NCBI GenBank assembly: GCA_020850295.1
Contig: JADZEV010000033.1
Coordinates: 1 to 6,602, forward strand
Direction: 5' to 3'
DNA length: 6,602 bases
From: Candidatus Nomurabacteria bacterium
GTDB taxonomy: Bacteria > Patescibacteriota > Minisyncoccia > Phycocordibacterales > UBA9973
How positions within the stretch are numbered: the stretch's first letter is position 1; each line of letters starts with the position of its first letter. This document shows positions 1 to 5,449 of the stretch, piece after piece. The notes beneath the pieces are model-generated. The model saw nothing but the letters and a program-made list of their open reading frames with translations, did not search any database and was not told the DNA's origin. The translations under genes and the position numbers were made by a program.

Positions 1-152
1 CTCGTACTTCAAAAGCAGGTAAAATAACAAAAGCTCAACTAAAACAAATAGCAGAGCGCAAGATGCCAGACTTAAACGCAAACGATGTTGAAGCCGCTAT
101 GAAAATAGTAGCTGGCTCAGCCCGAAGCGCCGGTATCGAAGTTGTTGATTAA
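1..152 (+). CDS. rplK: 50S ribosomal protein uL11, C-terminal part (5' end outside window)
   Basis: The open frame from position 3 to the TAA at 150-152 encodes the last 49 residues of ribosomal protein L11. L11 is the large-subunit stalk-base protein that binds the GTPase-associated region of 23S rRNA. The stretch KITKAQLKQIAERKMPDLNA, followed by NDVEAAMKIVAGSARSAGIEVV, is the standard L11 C-terminal RNA-binding domain, including the helix that contacts 23S rRNA and the usual GIEV ending. The N-terminal domain lies upstream of the window. In most bacteria rplK is followed directly by rplA (L1). Here a strong terminator begins 20 nt after the stop and the next gene runs on the opposite strand. 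The identification is secure; the missing rplA neighbour is discussed as a finding. Confidence 0.96.
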   Translation, partial: RTSKAGKITKAQLKQIAERKMPDLNANDVEAAMKIVAGSARSAGIEVVD

Positions 153-172
153 TATCTAAAAAATACAAAATA

Positions 173-205
173 AAAAATCCCTCACTTATAAAGTGAGGGA
201 TTTTT
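173..205. terminator. Bidirectional intrinsic terminator between rplK and folA
   Basis: A perfect 15-bp inverted repeat (arms 173-187 and 191-205) encloses a 3-nt ATA loop. Each arm has a GC-containing core (TCCCTCAC) flanked by an A run on the left and a T run on the right. It can therefore end transcripts from both convergent genes, rplK on the plus strand and folA on the minus strand, whose stop codon is 8 nt away. Confidence 0.93.
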
Positions 206-212
206 GTTGAAG

Positions 213-785
213 TTAATATTCTCTAACATAAACCTCAACAATAGCATCGTCTGTGTTACCTCGGTCTTTTTCATTATTTGTTTTAGGTAATCGTTTTTTG
301 ATTTCTAGGCTCCTACTTAAATCAATATTGTATTGATCTTCGGGAAAACCACAAAATTTGATTTCATTTTCACCAGGATAGGTGTTTTGAATTTTTGTAA
401 TGTGTATTTCTTTTGGTGGTACGTTTTCTCTAAACCATTTGTACGTTTGACCTCCGCCAATATTCCAGATTGCCTTTCCTTCAGGTATTTTTTGAGCTAT
501 TAATAATGCTTCCCAGTAGCTATTAGTAACAATAAACCCATTTCCGTAAAGCCATTCCCGTGTTTCTCTATTGGTGGTTACCGCAATGCAAGGTCTTCCC
601 TTTAAGGGGCTAATTAAAGTCTTTGCAGTGATGCTTCCCATTATACAGGGGTCACCTTTTGTTTTAGGGATAAAGTTTAAAAGATAATCATCTGTAATTT
701 GCCACCCAGGCATTTCAGGACCGTGTCCTATAGTCATATGAAAGTCACAAGCGACAATGCTGTTAACTGGTTTTGTTATTATCAT
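213..785 (-). CDS. folA: Dihydrofolate reductase, divergent long form
   Basis: The 190-residue product resembles dihydrofolate reductase, which reduces dihydrofolate to tetrahydrofolate with NADPH in the cytoplasm and regenerates the cofactor oxidised by ThyA. Visible landmarks are the first strand SIVACD (9-14), IG at 19-20, the Met20-loop region MPGW (25-28), a candidate catalytic Asp at 32 or 33, and IMG (48-50). LKGRP follows, with Arg64 matching the folate-glutamate-binding Arg57 of E. coli. Then come the NADPH-binding IWNIGGGQTY (106-115) and HITKI (128-132), whose Thr130 matches E. coli Thr113. The family is usually about 160 residues; this copy has a few extra N-terminal residues and a longer C-terminal part. 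The E. coli Arg44-His45 pair near the NADPH 2'-phosphate is replaced by Ser51-Ile52. The ATG at 785 is the only sensible start. It lies about 12 nt after the predicted transcription start and has no Shine-Dalgarno sequence. Family assignment is confident; catalytic details are inferred by hand alignment. Confidence 0.9.
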   Translation of the reverse strand: MIITKPVNSIVACDFHMTIGHGPEMPGWQITDDYLLNFIPKTKGDPCIMGSITAKTLISPLKGRPCIAVTTNRETREWLYGNGFIVTNSYWEALLIAQKIPEGKAIWNIGGGQTYKWFRENVPPKEIHITKIQNTYPGENEIKFCGFPEDQYNIDLSRSLEIKKRLPKTNNEKDRGNTDDAIVEVYVREY

Positions 786-803
786 ATTTTAATGTTTTTT
801 CAA

Positions 804-831
804 ATACTACACTGATTTCATAATTTGTCCA
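804..831 (-). promoter_or_regulatory. Putative sigma70-type promoter of folA
   Basis: Read on the minus strand, TGGACA (826-831, 5 of 6 to TTGACA) is followed by a 16-nt spacer and TAGTAT (804-809, 4 of 6 to TATAAT). Transcription would start near 797, leaving a leader of about 12 nt before the ATG. The same TAGTAT box with a 16-nt spacer occurs upstream of the gene at 4880. Confidence 0.6.
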
Positions 832-840
832 TCAAAATAA

Positions 841-864
841 AAAACCCTGAAAAATCAAGGTCTT
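841..864 (-). terminator. Intrinsic terminator of thyA
   Basis: On the minus strand AAGACCTTGA (855-864) pairs with TCAGGGTTTT (841-850) around a TTTT loop. In RNA this is a 10-bp stem with two G-U wobbles. It is followed by a T-rich stretch (TTATTTT). The hairpin begins 5 nt past the thyA stop codon and separates thyA from the folA promoter. Confidence 0.72.
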
Positions 865-869
865 AAAAT

Positions 870-1835
870 TTAAACCGCAACAGGAGCTTTGATTGCCTCA
901 TGATGTTGATAATCCTCCAAAGTAAAATCTTCAAAACTGAATCCAAGTATACTTTTTACCTTAGGGTTTATTTTCATCTTTGGTAGAGGAAGTGGTTCTC
1001 TGCTAAGCTGAAGCTTAACTTGCTCCATGTGATTTTTATAAATATGTACATCACCAAAGGTGTGAACAAAATCTCCAGGAAACATATTTACCACTTGGGC
1101 AACCATCATTGTAAGTAGTGCATAAGAGGCAATGTTAAATGGAACTCCAAGGAAAACATCAGCACTTCTTTGATAAAGCTGGCAACTCAAAACTCTTGTA
1201 GGAGCACCAACCAAATCAAGTGATTTTGTATTCATTTTTTCAGTATAGATCTCACTCTTATCTATTTTTTTGGTCCAAAGCCTTCTTCTTTCATCCTCTG
1301 AGATTTTGTGGCTTTCAAATTGAAAGAAACAATGGCATGGCATAAGCGCCATTTTATCAAGATCTGCCACATTCCATGCAGATACTATAAGTCGTCGGCT
1401 ATCAGGACTTTTTTCAAGCATGTTGATCAAATTTTTTATCTGATCAAAAGACTGTTTTTCATATCTTTCTGGTACTATTTCTGTTTCAAAACCACCTCCT
1501 ATCGGAGTTGTTGGTACAAAAACAATATTTTCCCAGCTACGCCATTGTTTTCCATATACAGGACCAAGGTCTCCATTTTCATCAGCCCATTCGTCCCAGA
1601 TAGTTACACCGTTTTCTTTTAGATACTTTGTATTTGTTTCTCCTCTTAGAAACCAAAGAAGTTCATGAATAATGCTTTTTAAATGAACCTTTTTTGTTGT
1701 GACCAAGGGAAATCCTTCGCTCAAGTCAAACCTCATTTGATAACCAAAAACACTTTTTGTTCCTGTGCCTGTACGGTCAGATTTGTGATTTCCTTTTTCA
1801 AGGGTGTGCTGTAATAAGTCTAAATACTGTTGCAT
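870..1835 (-). CDS. thyA: Thymidylate synthase with two insertions
   Basis: The 321-residue product is thymidylate synthase. It converts dUMP to dTMP using methylene-tetrahydrofolate, which it oxidises to dihydrofolate. It closely follows E. coli ThyA (264 residues): DRTGTGT (20-26) with the phosphate-binding Arg21, HELLWFLRG (57-65), TIWDEWADENGDLGPVYGKQW (78-98), and SPDSRRLIVSAWN (143-155) with the second-subunit phosphate-binding arginines. Next come MPCH (165-168) with nucleophile Cys167, CQLYQRSADVFLG (218-230), PFNIASYAL (232-240) with Asn234, HIY (264-266), and the C-terminal IKAPVAV that closes over the active site. Every key catalytic element is present, so the enzyme should be active. 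The extra length comes from an insert of about 20 net residues after WRSW (about 101-128) and one of about 35 residues after CFFQF (about 174-214). The gene has its own promoter and terminator and lies between folA and the TIM-barrel gene. No Shine-Dalgarno sequence precedes the ATG. Confidence 0.97.
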   Translation of the reverse strand: MQQYLDLLQHTLEKGNHKSDRTGTGTKSVFGYQMRFDLSEGFPLVTTKKVHLKSIIHELLWFLRGETNTKYLKENGVTIWDEWADENGDLGPVYGKQWRSWENIVFVPTTPIGGGFETEIVPERYEKQSFDQIKNLINMLEKSPDSRRLIVSAWNVADLDKMALMPCHCFFQFESHKISEDERRRLWTKKIDKSEIYTEKMNTKSLDLVGAPTRVLSCQLYQRSADVFLGVPFNIASYALLTMMVAQVVNMFPGDFVHTFGDVHIYKNHMEQVKLQLSREPLPLPKMKINPKVKSILGFSFEDFTLEDYQHHEAIKAPVAV

Positions 1836-1865
1836 ATTTATTTTTTTAAATGAATATTTTGTTTC

Positions 1866-1893
1866 AGATTACTCTTTCGGACAAAAAAGTCAA
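1866..1893 (-). promoter_or_regulatory. Putative promoter of thyA
   Basis: On the minus strand TTGACT (1888-1893) is followed by a 16-nt spacer and TAATCT (1866-1871, a weak -10 with only 3 of 6 matches). The -35 box directly abuts the T tract of the terminator of the upstream gene, so terminator and promoter are fused end to end. The predicted leader is about 24 nt, A-rich and without a Shine-Dalgarno sequence. Confidence 0.45.
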
Positions 1894-1899
1894 ATAAAA

Positions 1900-1919
1900 A
1901 GCCCTGATTAAACAGGGCT
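1900..1919 (-). terminator. Intrinsic terminator of the TIM-barrel gene
   Basis: AGCCCTG (1900-1906) and CAGGGCT (1913-1919) form a perfect 7-bp GC-rich stem with a 6-nt loop. On the minus strand it is followed by TTTTTATTT. It lies 5 nt past the stop codon of the 1925-2623 gene and insulates thyA from read-through. Confidence 0.88.
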
Positions 1920-1924
1920 ATGTT

Positions 1925-2623
1925 TTAGTGCTTGTGAATTATCTCTGATAAATTATGAACTTTTTTAGTATCTAATATATCGCATTCGTTTTCATCAACA
2001 TGATCTATGAGCGATGTAGCTACAAGAAAATCAGTCACACCTAAATCTAGATAGGTTTTGATATTTTTATCATCAACGCCACTTGCTATACCAAGTCGCT
2101 TTTCAACAGGGAGATAGGATCTGACCTCTTTTATTTTTGAAGTAGACGCAGATCTTCCTGTTGCAGTACCTGAAGTAGTAGGAACATGGCAGATAGATGA
2201 TACTTTTTCACAATGCTCTTTCAATTTTTCACCAGATAGATTTTCATTACGTGAATATTTAAAGGCAACACCACAAAATAACTCTGTAGAGCTAATTTTA
2301 TTCAAATCAATACCTTCGATTGAACTGGCATCTGATTGTAAAAAGTTTGGTTTTGTAGCATAGACGTGTTTTGATACTTCTCCAGATTTTCTTAAAAAAT
2401 TAAGACCAATCGGAAAACCAGGAACTTTTTGTTCAATAATTTTAAAAAATAAAACAAGGTCTTCCGAGGTTGCTTTCTTTTCAAAACCTTTCTCATAATC
2501 TGGAATAAGTAAAACCCCATCTGCTCCAGAATCTTTCGCAATTTTTGTTTGGGAAATAGCATGGCTAAGTCCATAGTGACCAGTAAGTGCATGTATTACT
2601 ACAAAAAAACGAGCTTTATTCAT
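1925..2623 (-). CDS. BtpA/SgcQ-like TIM-barrel protein
   Basis: This 232-residue soluble protein has the look of a phosphate-binding TIM barrel. It reads most like the BtpA/SgcQ family, named after a photosystem I biogenesis factor, whose members in non-photosynthetic bacteria have no settled function. Family-like blocks are an N-terminal strand ending in IHAL (10-13), GADGVLLIPDY (33-43), PIGLNFLRKSGE (71-82), CGVAFKYS (117-124), TSGTATGR (150-157), GIASGVDDKNI (178-188) and DFLVATSL (198-205). The glycine-rich GIASGV and VATSL loops near the C-terminus are typical of the barrel's phosphate-binding strands 7 and 8. The length fits a single barrel domain with little extra. It lies between thyA and dut and is divergently transcribed from dut, so a link to nucleotide or sugar-phosphate metabolism is possible but unproven. 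An aldolase- or phosphoribosyl-type barrel is an alternative. No signal peptide or membrane segment is seen. Confidence 0.66.
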   Translation of the reverse strand: MNKARFFVVIHALTGHYGLSHAISQTKIAKDSGADGVLLIPDYEKGFEKKATSEDLVLFFKIIEQKVPGFPIGLNFLRKSGEVSKHVYATKPNFLQSDASSIEGIDLNKISSTELFCGVAFKYSRNENLSGEKLKEHCEKVSSICHVPTTSGTATGRSASTSKIKEVRSYLPVEKRLGIASGVDDKNIKTYLDLGVTDFLVATSLIDHVDENECDILDTKKVHNLSEIIHKH

Positions 2624-2641
2624 ATGTTAAATTTTTTCTTA

Positions 2642-2669
2642 ACTTTACCTATAAACTGAGCAAAGTCAA
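2642..2669 (-). promoter_or_regulatory. Putative promoter of the TIM-barrel gene
   Basis: On the minus strand TTGACT (2664-2669) is followed by a 16-nt spacer and TAAAGT (2642-2647, 4 of 6). The start would fall near 2635, giving a leader of about 12 nt that is A-rich and has no Shine-Dalgarno sequence. The -35 box lies only 3 bp from the extended -10 of the divergent dut promoter. Confidence 0.5.
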
Positions 2670-2672
2670 ATG

Positions 2673-2681
2673 TGCTAATAT
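2673..2681 (+). promoter_or_regulatory. Extended -10 promoter of dut (leaderless start)
   Basis: TGC followed by TAATAT forms an extended -10 element. The expected start point, 7 nt past the hexamer, is position 2688, exactly the A of the dut ATG. There is no convincing -35 hexamer at 17 bp, as is common for extended -10 promoters. The position decides the start codon: the in-frame TTG at 2682 would lie upstream of the transcript. Confidence 0.6.
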
Positions 2682-2687
2682 TTGCTT

Positions 2688-3110
2688 ATGAAAATAAAGG
2701 TTAAAAGATTAGATGGCACATTGAAAAATATTGGTTATGCCAAAGAAGGCGATGCAGGTTTTGATTTGTATACCAGGGAACAAATAACCTTGGAACCTAT
2801 GATTCAAATAACTATACCGACAGGGGTAGCACTTGAAATTCCAGATGGTTATGTTGGTCTAGTTTGGGATAAAAGCAGTATTGCTATTAAAAATGGACTG
2901 AAGGTTCTGGGTGGCGTTATAGACTCAGGGTATAGAGGAGAAGTGGTGGTAGGAATGATAAACCTTGGTTCTGAGTCTTATACTTTCTCAAAAGGAGACA
3001 AGGTTGCTCAAATGATAATCCAAAAGTTCGAACATGCAGAATTTGAAATGGCAGAAACCTTATCTGATAGCCACAGAGGAGATACTGGTTTTGGTAGTTC
3101 TGGGAAGTAG
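2688..3110 (+). CDS. dut: Deoxyuridine triphosphatase (trimeric dUTPase)
   Basis: The 140-residue protein hydrolyses dUTP to dUMP and pyrophosphate. This keeps uracil out of DNA and supplies the ThyA substrate. All five motifs of the homotrimeric family are visible: DAGFDLY (22-28), DKSSIA (61-66), GGVIDSGYRGEV (75-86) with catalytic Asp79 and the deoxyribose-stacking Tyr82, GDKVAQMII (103-111), and the glycine-rich C-terminal RGDTGFGSSGK (130-140) that closes over the active site. Motif 2 has Lys where most dUTPases have Arg (usually RSS or RSG). The length is normal for the family. Start choice: ATG 2688 is preferred over the in-frame TTG at 2682 because it coincides with the predicted transcription start. 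A dCTP deaminase relative is unlikely given the complete motif set. There is no terminator before argS 33 nt downstream, so some read-through is possible. Confidence 0.95.
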   Translation: MKIKVKRLDGTLKNIGYAKEGDAGFDLYTREQITLEPMIQITIPTGVALEIPDGYVGLVWDKSSIAIKNGLKVLGGVIDSGYRGEVVVGMINLGSESYTFSKGDKVAQMIIQKFEHAEFEMAETLSDSHRGDTGFGSSGK

Positions 3111-3126
3111 CATAAGGTGTATTTTC

Positions 3127-3135
3127 TGGTATAGT
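3127..3135 (+). promoter_or_regulatory. Extended -10 promoter of argS (near-leaderless)
   Basis: TGG followed by TATAGT (5 of 6 to consensus) is an extended -10 element in the 33-nt gap after dut. The predicted start at about 3142 is 2 nt before the argS ATG at 3144. No Shine-Dalgarno sequence is present between dut and argS. Confidence 0.6.
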
Positions 3136-3143
3136 TTTGATAC

Positions 3144-4832
3144 ATGGAACAAAGTCTTATAGAAGGTATAAATAAAGCGCTTAGGGAGTATAATCTCTCT
3201 GGTATAGATTTTTCACTTGAGCATCCAAAAGAGCTATCAAATGGTGATTACGCAACAAATGTTGCCCTTATTGCCGGCAAAAAGATAGGTAAAAATCCTT
3301 TAGAGATAGCAGGACAAATATTAGCAGAATTAGAAAAACAAAATATAGAGGGAATTGAAAAGATAGAAATCGCTGGTCCTGGTTTTATAAATTTTACTCT
3401 CAAGCGAGAAATTTTTATCGCAGGGCTGTCCTGCGGACAAGATAAAGAATGGGGTAACACAGAAGTTTATAAAGGTCAGAAAATATTAGTCGAACATTCA
3501 AGTCCAAATCTTTTCAAGCCATTTCACATAGGACACTTGATGAACAATACTATTGGTGAATCTCTTTATAGATTAGCCAAATCTTCTGGAGCACAGGCAA
3601 CACCTATCTCTTTTCCTTCCGACATATCTCTCGGAGTGGCAAAAGCCATATACATACTTCTTGAAAAATACGGAGAAAATTTTACTCCTTCTGATGTTTC
3701 AATATTAGGGGAAGCATATGTAGAAGGTGTTAGAAAGTATGAAGAAGCTGAAAAAGAGCAACCTTGCGGAAGTATCGTTTATAGAGTTAAAGAAATAGCT
3801 GACAATCTGTATGCTCAGAAAGATTCACCAGAATTAAGACTTTTTAATATATGTAAAGAATTTAATATTGAATATTTTGAAAATATAGTTAAGGATCTTG
3901 GGTCAGAATTTGATAGCTATATATATGAAAGCGAAGCTGGCGTAGATGGCAAGAGAATAGTGATTGAAAATACACCAAAGGTTTTCTCCGAAAGTGAAGG
4001 TGCCATAGTTTATGTACCAGAAGAAAATAAAAAACTTCACACTTCTGTTTTTATAAATAGCCAAGGCAACCCAACATATGAAGCTAAAGACTTGGGGCTC
4101 CTTGATTTGAAATTTAAATCATACAATCCAGACCAATCTATCTTTGTAACAGATGGTCAACAGGTGTCTCATTTTCAAGTAGTTCTTGATGCTGGTGGTA
4201 AAATAAATCCTGCTTGGCAAGAAAAAAGTTTTCATAGATATCACGGACGAATGAGCTTCAAAGGCCAAAAGATGTCTTCAAGACTCGGAAATACTCCAAT
4301 AGTTGAGGATATATTAAACACAATTATAGAAGAAGTAAAAGAAAAAAACCCTGATATAGAAAACTCTTCAGCTAAAATTATAGCTATATCAGCTATCAAG
4401 TTTGCAATTCTTAGAACTCAAGCTGGTAAGGATATAAACTTTGATCCAGAGACCTCGCTGTCATTTGAAGGAGATAGTGGTCCATATTTGCAGTACACTG
4501 CTGTGCGTGCTGGTTCACTTATAGAGAAAGCAAAATCTTTAGGTATAAATCCAAGTATTGAAAATCCTATAGAGGGCACAGAAACACTAGAGAGATTAAT
4601 AGCTAGGTTTTTAGAAGTGATCTCTAGATCACAAAGAGAATGGGCACCACACTATATAGTGACTTATTTGTTGGATATTGCTCAAGAATTTAACTCTTGG
4701 TACGGGCAAGCTAAGATTGTTGATGAAGACAAAGAGGCAACAGCTTACAGGCTCTATGTAGTTTCTGCTGTTCGCCAAACACTCATAAACGGTCTTTGGG
4801 TTTTAGGTATCGAGACTCCTGAGAAGATGTAA
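3144..4832 (+). CDS. argS: Arginyl-tRNA synthetase
   Basis: This complete 562-residue class I aminoacyl-tRNA synthetase charges tRNA-Arg with arginine in the cytoplasm. The N-terminal tRNA-binding domain (about 1-90) carries DYATNVAL (35-42) and AGPGFINFTL (77-86). The catalytic Rossmann domain starts at VEHSSPNLFKPFHIGHL (116-132), which contains the HIGH signature at 128-131. The KMSKS equivalent is KMSSR (376-380) within GQKMSSRLGN, the form usual for ArgRS. The C-terminal DALR anticodon-binding domain (about 440-562) includes LQYTAVRAGS and ends with VRQTLINGLWVLGIETPEKM, the classic ArgRS ending. Length and motif order are normal, with no frameshift. Its start is fixed by the ATG just after an extended -10 box. 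It follows dut by 33 nt and has no functional link to the nucleotide genes; the adjacency is probably incidental. No terminator was found after it. Confidence 0.97.
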   Translation: MEQSLIEGINKALREYNLSGIDFSLEHPKELSNGDYATNVALIAGKKIGKNPLEIAGQILAELEKQNIEGIEKIEIAGPGFINFTLKREIFIAGLSCGQDKEWGNTEVYKGQKILVEHSSPNLFKPFHIGHLMNNTIGESLYRLAKSSGAQATPISFPSDISLGVAKAIYILLEKYGENFTPSDVSILGEAYVEGVRKYEEAEKEQPCGSIVYRVKEIADNLYAQKDSPELRLFNICKEFNIEYFENIVKDLGSEFDSYIYESEAGVDGKRIVIENTPKVFSESEGAIVYVPEENKKLHTSVFINSQGNPTYEAKDLGLLDLKFKSYNPDQSIFVTDGQQVSHFQVVLDAGGKINPAWQEKSFHRYHGRMSFKGQKMSSRLGNTPIVEDILNTIIEEVKEKNPDIENSSAKIIAISAIKFAILRTQAGKDINFDPETSLSFEGDSGPYLQYTAVRAGSLIEKAKSLGINPSIENPIEGTETLERLIARFLEVISRSQREWAPHYIVTYLLDIAQEFNSWYGQAKIVDEDKEATAYRLYVVSAVRQTLINGLWVLGIETPEKM

Positions 4833-4860
4833 TTGACATTTATAGTGGTTCTTGTAGTAT
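4833..4860 (+). promoter_or_regulatory. Sigma70-type promoter of the 4880 gene
   Basis: A perfect TTGACA (4833-4838) starts at the base after the argS stop codon and is followed by a 16-nt spacer and TAGTAT (4855-4860). The predicted start is near 4867, leaving a leader of about 13 nt. This is the best -35 in the window and gives independent expression of the downstream gene. Confidence 0.72.
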
Positions 4861-4879
4861 CAAGAAAAACTATTAAAAC

Positions 4880-5380
4880 ATGAATATTTTATTTGATTTA
4901 AATTCTTCTGTAGGTCAATTGTATGACTCGTTGATTGGAAAAGAATCTCGTCAAAAAGCTCTTTATATATCTTTTTTTGCTCAATTTAGATCAGATAAAA
5001 AGGTAGATCATGAGCCGCTTGATCTATGTAAGTTTATTTTTTGGTGTCGTTCATTAGATGAGAGTAGAGTAGATGTTCTTTTTTCAGACGATCTTATTAT
5101 GGACCAAAAGAGAAAGGGCAAAAGAATACCAGGAGAGAATACTATTTTTTTACATCACCCATTTGTTTTTCATTTTAAAGAATTTTCAGAGTTTAGGTTG
5201 AAAAAAATTACAGAAATTCTTTCAAAAGAAAAATCCGCACCTTTCTTTTTGGAAAAAATCTCTTTACAATCCATTTTTGTAATAGATTTAAAACCTCAAC
5301 AATTTAAAGGGGAACTTCTTTTACACGAAGAAATGTGTTGGCAGTGGGATAAGGTAAACAAAGTATTTAACCCAGCTTAA
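4880..5380 (+). CDS. Hypothetical protein, 166 residues, family not recognised
   Basis: I do not recognise this protein. It is a complete 166-residue frame with a strong promoter upstream and a strong terminator downstream, both good signs that it is expressed. The sequence is rich in Phe, Lys, Leu and Asp, with no signal peptide, no hydrophobic stretch long enough for a membrane helix, and no nucleotide-binding motif. Features that could anchor a search are FWCRSLDESRVDVLFSDD (54-71), the aromatic/His segment IFLHHPFVFHF (88-98), a Lys-rich helix KKITEILSKEKS (107-118), and the C-terminal HEEMCWQWDKVNKVFNPA. Alternating hydrophobic stretches suggest a mixed alpha/beta globular protein. The A-rich leader without a Shine-Dalgarno sequence resembles the folA leader. 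Its neighbours argS and ndk give no firm functional clue. Confidence 0.8.
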   Translation: MNILFDLNSSVGQLYDSLIGKESRQKALYISFFAQFRSDKKVDHEPLDLCKFIFWCRSLDESRVDVLFSDDLIMDQKRKGKRIPGENTIFLHHPFVFHFKEFSEFRLKKITEILSKEKSAPFFLEKISLQSIFVIDLKPQQFKGELLLHEEMCWQWDKVNKVFNPA

Positions 5381-5389
5381 TTGTGAATC

Positions 5390-5422
5390 AAAAACCGCAA
5401 ATATCCATGATTTGCGGTTTTT
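5390..5422 (+). terminator. Intrinsic terminator of the 4880 gene
   Basis: AAAAACCGCAAAT (5390-5402) and its exact complement (5410-5422) form a 13-bp stem with a 7-nt loop, followed by further T residues and TTATTT. It begins 9 nt after the stop. The flanking A run also makes it usable in reverse. It ends just 10 nt before the ndk extended -10 element. Confidence 0.93.
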
Positions 5423-5432
5423 TTATTTGGCA

Positions 5433-5441
5433 TGATAGGAT
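5433..5441 (+). promoter_or_regulatory. Extended -10 promoter of ndk (near-leaderless)
   Basis: TGA followed by TAGGAT (4 of 6) predicts a start at about 5448, 2 nt before the ATG at 5450. If correct, the upstream in-frame ATG at 5432 is not in the message, so this site decides the start of ndk. There is no clear -35; that position would fall in the terminator hairpin. Confidence 0.5.
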
Positions 5442-5449
5442 TAGTGTCT

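Noticed and set aside
1308..1622. 104-codon open frame antisense to thyA
   Set aside because: It lies wholly opposite a clearly coding, conserved gene, has no initiation signal, and its translation looks like a reverse-strand shadow.
2392..2592. 66-codon open frame in another frame inside the TIM-barrel gene
   Set aside because: It is a low-complexity, Leu/Phe/Lys-rich product of AT-rich DNA, overlapped completely by a frame with family motifs.
2682..2687. In-frame TTG as the dut start
   Set aside because: It would lie upstream of the predicted transcription start, and the following ATG gives the normal dUTPase N-terminus.
3248..3460. 70-codon open frame antisense to the argS N-terminal domain
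   Set aside because: It is covered by unmistakable ArgRS coding sequence and has no independent signals.
5432..5449. Upstream in-frame ATG of ndk, adding MIGLVS
   Set aside because: The ATG overlaps the extended -10 element. The extra residues do not resemble family N-termini, and ATG 5450 fits the leaderless layout seen at three other genes.
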